Of a stretch of DNA of 10,016 nt, positions 4,891-10,016 are shown piece after piece (position 1 is the stretch's first letter; each line of letters opens with the position of its first letter). The position numbers and the translations under genes are program-made. The notes under the pieces are model-generated. The model saw nothing but the letters and a program-made list of their open reading frames with translations. It made no database searches and had not been told where the DNA came from. The stretch comes from UBA9647 sp049522195. Its GTDB lineage: Bacteria > Bacteroidota > Ignavibacteria > UBA10030. Location: the NCBI GenBank assembly GCA_049522195.1, contig JBEKOB010000118.1, forward strand, positions 1 through 10,016. Reading direction: 5' to 3'.

Positions 4891-7029
4891 CTAATTCATA
4901 ATCTTGCCGAAACGCATCTCTTTCGCAATTCTGTCTATTCTGTAAATCTTCTCCATTCCTTCGATCAGGCCGGAGGAGTGAACAGAGACCGTGCGGTTCT
5001 TCGTGTCATCGAAGATGAAATTGCCCGGCAGGCTCTCGATGTTGCCATCGAACACGAGTCCAACCACCTGGAGGTCCTTGTTGAGGACCGGGCTGCCGGA
5101 GTTGCCGCCGATGATGTCATTGGTCGACACAAAATCAATCGGTGTGCTCATCTTGAAATCGGCAGGCGGGTTCGCCCAGCGCTCCGGAAGCTTCCACGGA
5201 TCTTTCATTCCGAAAGAATAGTAACGATCGTACATCCCGTAGAAGGTCGTGAATATTGGGGCGATCGTGCCGTTGTACTCGTACCCTTTCACTACGCCGT
5301 CTGCGATACGCAACGAGAAAGTTGCATCAGGCGGAATGCTGGTGCCGTACACGTCGTACATCGCTTTGCCGAGTGACTGCAGGAACGGTTGTTGCTTTGC
5401 ACTCAGCGTGCGGACCTGGGCCTGGAGCTCTGCGAAACGGGCGTTCGCATATTTCGCGAACTCGATGGTCGGATCAGTCGACTTCAGGATCTCGTCCTGC
5501 TTGCCGCCGGCGATCGCTTCGAGCTTCTCTTTCGAACCGGTCACAGCGCTGCTCATCAATGCAGCCGCTGCCTGTTCGGGTGTGCGTCCAGCCATCAGCT
5601 TGTTGAAAGCTTCGTTCTTGTCACCGAGACACTTCTTCATATAGGTGAGCTGGTCGATCAGCGTAGACTTCTCGACTTCTGCCGCGTAGTTTCTCGGGAA
5701 TGATGGCTTGCCAGCCGGGCGGCCCCGGAAATCCATTTGACCGTTTGCGTAGTCAACGAGGCCGGCGGCGAGCGCCAGCGTGGAAGACCAGTTCCGGATA
5801 TTCAGGGGCAGAGCTTCTCCTTGAAGCGCCGCGATCTGTTTTTCATACACTGCAATGTCTCCCCACGGATCGCCATATTTTGCTTTGAGCTGCGGATTGT
5901 TGACGACGGAAGAGCGGAAGTTCTTTTCAAAATCCACCTTCTTCGCCATCAAAACAGGATCTTTCAAGCCGCTGAGAACTCCGGTTATCGACTTCAGCGT
6001 ATTCGCGATGCCGAAAATCGTATTGATGTTCTCATATCGCTTGTCGGGATTTTTCTCCACATACTCGTTCAGAGCCTTTAGACGGCTACCAAACGCTGCA
6101 ATGTTATACGGATAGGTGTAGTCGCGTCCCGTTTCGAGTTGAGAGACTGTACTGAGACGGCCTGTCCGGCCGGGGTTACCAACGACGAAGACCGGTTCGT
6201 TCTCAACCGCGCCGTTCTTGCTGAACGGGAAAAAGTTGGGAGTCTTTAGCGGCTTGCCGTTCTCGTACACACGGAAGAGCGACAGGTCATAATCGTACCG
6301 GGGATACGTAAAATTATCAGGGTCACCGCCGTAGAACGCAATCTCTTCTTCCGGCGCGAACACGAGTCGTACATCAGTATACCGTTTGAAGCTGTACAGA
6401 GAATACCGGCCGCCGTTATAAAAGCTGTAGACTTGGAAGATCATCGAATCTGCCGGGTTGGTCTGCTTGAACTTCGATGTGGAGCGACGCATGATTTCAT
6501 TTTGTTTCGCCATGCGGTTGGCTACCTTCGCGCTGTCCGTTGTGCCGCTGTCAAACGCCGCCTGCACATCGGCTGTCACATCTTCAATCGTAATCAGCTG
6601 GTCGACGTACGTGACCGGCGATTTGCGTTCCTCTTCGAGCGTCTTGGCATAGAAACCTTCCGTCACGAGCTTTTCACCCTCTTTGGCAACAGCTTGAAGA
6701 GCGCCCCGTGCGCAATGGTGGTTTGACATAACCAAACCGTCTTCGGAGATGAAGGAAGCAGTGCAACCGGGAAGTCTCAAAGCCGACATGCGTGCCTTGT
6801 CAAACCATGCTTTGTCGGGGGTAAATCCATAGGTCTTCTTGAAGTAGTCAACCGGAGGAAAATCAAACGTCCACATCTTGCCGGTGTCGAACTGACCGGC
6901 CTTTACGTTTTCAAGTCCCTGCTGACTCGTGACCTCCGGTTTTGTACCCTGGACGCTCGTACAGCCGGTGAAGAGCACCAGCGAGAGCAGAAGAACAATT
7001 GCGGAGGATCTCAATATTGCTCGCAACAT
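4891..7029 (-). CDS. S46 family dipeptidyl-peptidase, DPP7-like, lipoprotein
   Basis: A 712-residue serine peptidase of family S46 (DPP7/DPP11), close to the usual length of about 700-720. The chymotrypsin-like triad is recognisable: His in SNHHC (H105), Asp in YDYDLSLFR (D248) and Ser in GGNSGSP (S644). Residues 108-630 contain the long helical insertion typical of the family. The S1 specificity position, Gly673 in P. gingivalis DPP7 and Arg in DPP11, aligns with G662 in FDGN, so cleavage after hydrophobic rather than acidic P1 residues is expected. The protein releases dipeptides from the N-terminus of oligopeptides in the periplasm or at the envelope. The N-terminus (ILRSSAIVLLLSLVLFTGC) is a lipoprotein signal with Cys23. 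The start is secured by AGAGGTG 5 nt upstream of the ATG. It is monocistronic, with a terminator on each side. Family is certain; P1 preference is inferred. Confidence 0.97.
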   Translation of the reverse strand: MLRAILRSSAIVLLLSLVLFTGCTSVQGTKPEVTSQQGLENVKAGQFDTGKMWTFDFPPVDYFKKTYGFTPDKAWFDKARMSALRLPGCTASFISEDGLVMSNHHCARGALQAVAKEGEKLVTEGFYAKTLEEERKSPVTYVDQLITIEDVTADVQAAFDSGTTDSAKVANRMAKQNEIMRRSTSKFKQTNPADSMIFQVYSFYNGGRYSLYSFKRYTDVRLVFAPEEEIAFYGGDPDNFTYPRYDYDLSLFRVYENGKPLKTPNFFPFSKNGAVENEPVFVVGNPGRTGRLSTVSQLETGRDYTYPYNIAAFGSRLKALNEYVEKNPDKRYENINTIFGIANTLKSITGVLSGLKDPVLMAKKVDFEKNFRSSVVNNPQLKAKYGDPWGDIAVYEKQIAALQGEALPLNIRNWSSTLALAAGLVDYANGQMDFRGRPAGKPSFPRNYAAEVEKSTLIDQLTYMKKCLGDKNEAFNKLMAGRTPEQAAAALMSSAVTGSKEKLEAIAGGKQDEILKSTDPTIEFAKYANARFAELQAQVRTLSAKQQPFLQSLGKAMYDVYGTSIPPDATFSLRIADGVVKGYEYNGTIAPIFTTFYGMYDRYYSFGMKDPWKLPERWANPPADFKMSTPIDFVSTNDIIGGNSGSPVLNKDLQVVGLVFDGNIESLPGNFIFDDTKNRTVSVHSSGLIEGMEKIYRIDRIAKEMRFGKIMN

Positions 7030-7137
7030 AGATACACCTCTTGAAATATTGTACAGTTGATTTGGATGGTGCAGAAAAGTGAGTCAAGGTAAGAAGAACT
7101 CTCTGCCCACGCAATCAAAACACGCGCTCCAAACGAA

Positions 7138-7162
7138 AACAGCGCTCACGAAGAGCGCTGTT
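7138..7162 (-). terminator. rho-independent terminator of the small membrane protein gene
   Basis: A perfect 10-bp stem AACAGCGCTC (7138-7147) and GAGCGCTGTT (7153-7162) with a 5-nt loop. On the minus strand it is followed by TTTTCGTTTG, a good U-rich tail, and it begins 27 nt after the stop codon of the membrane protein gene. A smaller hairpin, AAGATT and AATCTT (7174-7189), lies directly after that stop. This isolates the membrane protein gene from the S46 gene downstream. Confidence 0.85.
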
Positions 7163-7189
7163 CGCGGTTTTCCAAGATTTGACAATCTT

Positions 7190-7609
7190 CTACGATGCAG
7201 GAGATGAATCAATCCGCAGGCGAAACACTCCTGACAAAATTGCACCCGCGATGACACATTCGAGTGACCCATACAGAAACCACTGCAGCGCGAGTGAATA
7301 CGGAATCTGCATCAAGGCGTAGCTCCCGTACGCTTTCGGGAGTGCGACCATCAGCGCAACATACAATCCGTAACGTACACCTTCGGCCCAGCCTTTTCCC
7401 TCATATCCTTTAGAGAAAATAAAGACGAAGAAAAATGAGAAGAACATGCCGGTCACGGGGAGCATCCAGAGTTTCATTTCAGTGATCGGTCGCCAGATGT
7501 GGGAATAGGAACTGTAGATCGGATCAAGGAGATAAAAATCCAGAAGGCCCTCGATGATCTGCGTGGTCACGAACACAGCTACAAACCCGATCCAAAGCTT
7601 TTTGTTCAT
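7190..7609 (-). CDS. four-helix integral membrane protein of unknown function
   Basis: A 139-residue hydrophobic protein with four likely membrane helices at about residues 5-25, 48-66, 78-97 and 107-129. The loop between helices 2 and 3 (SKGYEGKGWAEGVRYG) is Gly- and charge-rich, and helices 3 and 4 contain MVALPKAYGSY and YGSLECVIAGAILSGVF. There is no cleavable signal, catalytic motif or named domain that I recognise. The ATG is preceded by GAAAGGGA at good spacing, which fixes the start. A promoter-like pair lies at 7716-7743, giving a leader of about 100 nt, and a strong terminator follows, so it is probably transcribed alone. It sits between the S46 peptidase gene and the divergent TPR-receiver gene. 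The coding call is solid; I assign no function. Confidence 0.85.
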   Translation of the reverse strand: MNKKLWIGFVAVFVTTQIIEGLLDFYLLDPIYSSYSHIWRPITEMKLWMLPVTGMFFSFFFVFIFSKGYEGKGWAEGVRYGLYVALMVALPKAYGSYALMQIPYSLALQWFLYGSLECVIAGAILSGVFRLRIDSSPAS

Positions 7610-7715
7610 GGACGTCCCTTTCTCTTCGCAGGCGCTTCGGCAATCGTACGAGCGTGAATGAGGATCTCAGTCAAGGTCTGATCCCCCGGGAGGATTTTGC
7701 CGGCTAGCTGGGCTC

Positions 7716-7743
7716 AATATATCAAAAAAGGGACGAGAATCAA
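7716..7743 (-). promoter_or_regulatory. putative promoter of the small membrane protein gene
   Basis: On the minus strand, TTGATT (7743-7738) and TATATT (7721-7716) are separated by 16 nt. Transcription would start near 7709, about 100 nt before the ATG at 7609. It lies back to back with the promoter of the TPR-receiver gene (7788-7816). Confidence 0.45.
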
Positions 7744-7787
7744 TTCAGCCAACCGGGGCGGCTTAGACGTCTCTGTGACGGCGGTCG

Positions 7788-7816
7788 TTGATTTTCAGGA
7801 ACGAATTGGATAGTTT
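7788..7816 (+). promoter_or_regulatory. putative promoter of the first TPR-receiver gene
   Basis: TTGATT (7788-7793) is followed after 17 nt by TAGTTT (7811-7816), 37 nt before the ATG. The same arrangement (TTGACT, 17 nt, TAGTTT) lies 36 nt before the paralogue's ATG, and a GCACC motif follows in both leaders. The -10 region, TAGTTTTT, also fits the Bacteroidota-type TAnnTTTG with TTG about 20 nt upstream, so the class of sigma factor cannot be decided. Conservation between the two copies is the main support. Confidence 0.6.
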
Positions 7817-7853
7817 TTGACCGCACCATGCTGTACTTCCCAACGAGGATCTC

Positions 7854-9065
7854 ATGCCCAGCAAAGAAAGTCCACAGTCCGAGTCGATCAAAGAGCGCGT
7901 TGCGCTCCATTTGCGAGCCGCAGATATCATGGTCAAGGAATCGCATTTCAGCGACGCCGTTGTCCAGATCGAGGCGGCGCTGCAGCTCGATCCGAAGAAT
8001 TACTATGCCCGATCGTTCCTCGATCGCGCCCGGGTGCAGATGGGAAAGGTGCAGAACAAGTCGGCCGAGCAGACGGAAGGAAAGGATTTGAAAGCGGCCA
8101 AAGACGATCAGCGACTCGAGCAGATCAGCATGCTTTTGCGGGCGGCGGACCAGTTCATTGCGGCAAAAAAATACAAGCTTGCCCAGCAGCAGGTCGAGAA
8201 GGTGTTCGCCATCGACGGGCAGAACTACTATGCAAAAGCGTATGATGATCGCATCACAAAACTTGTCCAGGCTGATGTAAAGAAACCGGCGGATATCCCG
8301 TCTGCGCCGGTGCCCGCGCCTGAGGCGAAGCGACCGGCCCCGCCAGAACCGTCCCTGGATCAGTGGAAACCCGGCGAGCGCGCAAGCGTTGGCATGTACC
8401 GGGAGCTGTTGAGAGAAATGTGGTTCGACGGCAGGGTGACCACAGAAGAGTCGCAGGAACTCAAAAAGGTGCGAGATCTCTTCAAGATTACAGACGAGGA
8501 ACATAAGGAGCTGGAAAAACAGATTCAGATCGATGCGTACGTTGAAGCGCTCCGCATCGCGTGGAAGGATGGAGTCATCTCACAAGGTGAGAACGATGTG
8601 CTCCTCCTCATGCGTGAGAAGTTCAATATCACCATGGAAGAACACATGAGCGCCGAGGCGAAGATCCTCTGGGCGAAAGGCACGCCGAACGCGAAATCTT
8701 CCATCCTTCTTGCGGATGATGAAGAAACGTTGCTGCTCTCCCTGGCGGCAAACCTGCGGAAGCATGGGTACGACGTCGTGACAGCGCTCAGCGTCGAAAA
8801 GGCGCTCGAGATACTTCAAAAAACTATTCCCTCTATTATTGTCTCCGACTTGCTGTTTGGAGAAGGTCAACTGACAGGCCTTGAGTTCTACAAGCAAGTG
8901 CGTGAGGATGCACGGTTGAACAATACGCCATTCCTCCTGATGAGCGGAATCAGTGATGAGTTTGTCGTGCGTGCAGGGATGCGTCTGGGGGTGGACAACT
9001 TTATCGAAAAGCCTTTCGACCTGGAGCTGCTTCTTGCAACAATCGAAGGGAAACTGAAATCATAG
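7854..9065 (+). CDS. TPR / TerB-like helical repeat / response-regulator receiver protein
   Basis: A 403-residue soluble protein. Residues 13-60 and 87-135 are two TPR-like units, each ending in a D-x-x-N-Y-Y-A motif (LDPKNYYARSF, IDGQNYYAKAY). A Pro/Ala-rich linker spans 142-168. Two related helical repeats follow, about 180-222 and 228-268, sharing Y-x-E-x-L-R, a W-x-D-G turn and F-x-I-T-x-E-E-H; they recall TerB-like or EF-hand-like folds. Residues 282-402 are a receiver domain with D288-D289, phospho-acceptor D332, S364 and K386-P. No DNA-binding or enzymatic output domain exists, so the protein probably acts as a phosphorylation-switched scaffold. The loop after D332 (LLFGEGQLTG) is about two residues longer than usual and lacks the common Pro. 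The start is supported by GAGGA before the ATG and by the paralogue. No histidine kinase gene is present in the window. Confidence 0.95.
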   Translation: MPSKESPQSESIKERVALHLRAADIMVKESHFSDAVVQIEAALQLDPKNYYARSFLDRARVQMGKVQNKSAEQTEGKDLKAAKDDQRLEQISMLLRAADQFIAAKKYKLAQQQVEKVFAIDGQNYYAKAYDDRITKLVQADVKKPADIPSAPVPAPEAKRPAPPEPSLDQWKPGERASVGMYRELLREMWFDGRVTTEESQELKKVRDLFKITDEEHKELEKQIQIDAYVEALRIAWKDGVISQGENDVLLLMREKFNITMEEHMSAEAKILWAKGTPNAKSSILLADDEETLLLSLAANLRKHGYDVVTALSVEKALEILQKTIPSIIVSDLLFGEGQLTGLEFYKQVREDARLNNTPFLLMSGISDEFVVRAGMRLGVDNFIEKPFDLELLLATIEGKLKS

Positions 9066-9420
9066 GATAGCCTGCATGGGGCTCTGCGTGGTGACGCAGC
9101 CAGTCTTCCGCCAGAGACCTCTTACGGTTGTCTGTGACCAACCCAGCACCGCTCGAAACCGATTTTTCCACCGACGCGGTACCTCACCGCGCATCTCACC
9201 CGCGAATTTTCTATTGTTTTGCCCCCGCAAAGCACGCTGGCGCGGAGACGAGAGCCCTTCTCGCGAGATCAGGTGATCGCGGTTAACGAATGAACAAAAC
9301 GAGAGCTCAATCGAAGGACGACGAATCACAACGGCGCCGGGCACGAAATCGTTGATTGACTTTCGGGAGGGAAAGAGATAGTTTTACGCAGCACCGATTC
9401 CCACTTACAAGGAGTCTTCC
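9066..9420. other. 355-bp spacer between the two tandem TPR-receiver paralogues
   Basis: No gene supported. A small hairpin CTGCGT, GGTG, ACGCAG (9084-9099) lies 19 nt after the stop of the first copy but has no T tract, so it is at best a weak terminator. An imperfect inverted repeat around GATCA and TGATC lies near 9264-9280. The right end holds the promoter (9356-9384) and ribosome-binding site of the second copy. The rest shows nothing I can name. Confidence 0.5.
9356..9384 (+). promoter_or_regulatory. putative promoter of the second TPR-receiver gene
   Basis: TTGACT (9356-9361), 17 nt, TAGTTT (9379-9384), 36 nt before the ATG, matching in order and spacing the promoter of the first copy. 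A strong ribosome-binding site, AAGGAG, follows 6 nt before the ATG at 9421. The separate promoter and the 355-nt spacer suggest the second copy is transcribed independently, perhaps by the same regulator. Confidence 0.6.
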
Positions 9421-10016
9421 ATGTTCAGCAAAAAAGCACCGCCGGTGGATTCCGTTAAGGAGCAGGTTGCCCGATATCTCCGCGCTGCGGACCTTCTGTC
9501 CAAAGAAGGCAAATATGGGGATGCTCTCATGCAGATCGAGAGGGCGCTCAAGCTTGACCCGAAGAATTACTATGCGCGTTCGTTCTTTGAGCGGATTCGG
9601 ACACACATACATAAGGAAGAAAAGGCAAGCACTGACAAAGCCGACGTCAAAGCGGTAAGCGATGATCAGAAGATCGAACAGATCAGTCTTCTGCTCCGCA
9701 CAGCGGATCAATTCATTGGGTTGAAAAACTACAAACTTGCACTCCAACAGGTTGCGAAGGTGTATGCCATTGATCCGCAGAACTACTATGCCCAGACCTA
9801 CTCCGATCGCATTGATCAGTTGATGACACAGGAACAAGGAGCCACAGGTCAACGCACATCGCCGGAGCCTGCAACCCCACCACCGCCTCCTCCTGCTGCC
9901 GCGCCGGCTCTCCCCGTTGAGCCATTGAAAATAGGTGAGCGCGCAAGCCTGACGTTGTATCGCCAACTGCTGAAGGAGATGTGGTTCGATGGAAAGATCA
10001 CGGACACTGAGGGGCA
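9421..10016 (+). CDS. TPR / TerB-like helical repeat protein, paralogue of the upstream gene (partial, 3' end beyond window)
   Basis: Open from the ATG at 9421 to the window edge: 198 complete codons with no stop. The first TPR unit aligns without gaps to that of the upstream protein; by my count 32 of 51 residues are identical (residues 10-60 of the first copy). The second TPR unit again ends in N-Y-Y-A (IDPQNYYAQTY). The linker is richer in Pro than in the first copy, with a run of six. The first helical repeat begins as GERASLTLYRQLLKEMWFDG, so domain order is the same, and a C-terminal receiver can be expected but is not visible. AAGGAG 6 nt before the ATG and the match to the first copy fix the start. 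The pair most likely arose by tandem duplication followed by considerable divergence. Function is inferred as for the first copy: a soluble signalling scaffold. Confidence 0.95.
   Translation, partial: MFSKKAPPVDSVKEQVARYLRAADLLSKEGKYGDALMQIERALKLDPKNYYARSFFERIRTHIHKEEKASTDKADVKAVSDDQKIEQISLLLRTADQFIGLKNYKLALQQVAKVYAIDPQNYYAQTYSDRIDQLMTQEQGATGQRTSPEPATPPPPPPAAAPALPVEPLKIGERASLTLYRQLLKEMWFDGKITDTEG

Noticed and set aside
4831..5376. 181-codon open frame antisense to the 3' end of the S46 gene
   Set aside because: It runs through the terminator hairpin and lies opposite the conserved catalytic Ser region; there is no ribosome-binding site and no recognisable domain.
7740..8504. 254-codon open frame antisense to the first TPR-receiver gene, and a similar one (9307-9966) antisense to the second
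   Set aside because: The two antisense frames resemble each other only because their sense genes are homologous. Neither has a ribosome-binding site, and the translated sequences have no domain sense, while the sense frames show clear TPR and receiver motifs.
9084..9099. Terminator of the first TPR-receiver gene
   Set aside because: The stem has only 6 bp and is not followed by a T tract; it is kept only as a remark in the spacer entry.

Overview
The window (about 52% GC by eye) looks like a chromosomal segment of a Gram-negative bacterium. The clues are three Sec/lipoprotein-type envelope proteins, a small protein with a beta-barrel-like C-terminus, and an S46-family dipeptidyl-peptidase, a family common in Bacteroidota and relatives. 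A member of the FCB group (Bacteroidota, Chlorobi or Ignavibacteria type) fits best, but this is inference from family content; no taxonomic marker gene is present. I see no rRNA, tRNA, IS element, CRISPR array or phage gene.

Layout. (1) 65-1369 (-): a GAF-SpoIIE phosphatase (PP2C-type signalling) with a good sigma70-like promoter upstream. (2) 1370-1863: a spacer holding a degenerate 7-nt tandem repeat with an embedded hairpin. (3) 1864-4470 (-): a tight three-gene cluster transcribed right to left. It encodes a small secreted, probably outer-membrane protein, then an NAPE-PLD/UlaG-like metallo-beta-lactamase-fold lipoprotein, then a class A beta-lactamase-fold serine hydrolase lipoprotein. 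The reading frame of the MBL gene passes through two near-identical palindromes just before its lipoprotein signal. (4) 4471-4890: a repeat-rich spacer with an array of CACAGAG/CTCTGTG heptamers folded into nested inverted repeats, a C/T/A tract almost without G, and the terminator of the next gene. (5) 4891-7029 (-): an S46 peptidase lipoprotein, DPP7-like by its specificity residue. (6) 7190-7609 (-): a four-helix membrane protein with its own terminator and promoter. (7) 7854-9065 (+) and 9421 to the window end (+): two tandem paralogues with TPR repeats, a Pro-rich linker and an acidic helical repeat domain. The first ends in a response-regulator receiver; the second is cut by the window edge. 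Their promoters and leaders are conserved.

How the genes may work together. The left and centre carry cell-envelope functions (peptide cleavage, peptidoglycan or beta-lactam type hydrolase, lipid-type MBL hydrolase). The flanks carry signalling parts: a SpoIIE phosphatase, and receiver proteins with TPR and TerB-like helical modules but no DNA-binding or enzymatic output, which suggests phosphorylation-controlled scaffolds. No direct link between the signalling genes and the envelope genes is visible in the sequence.
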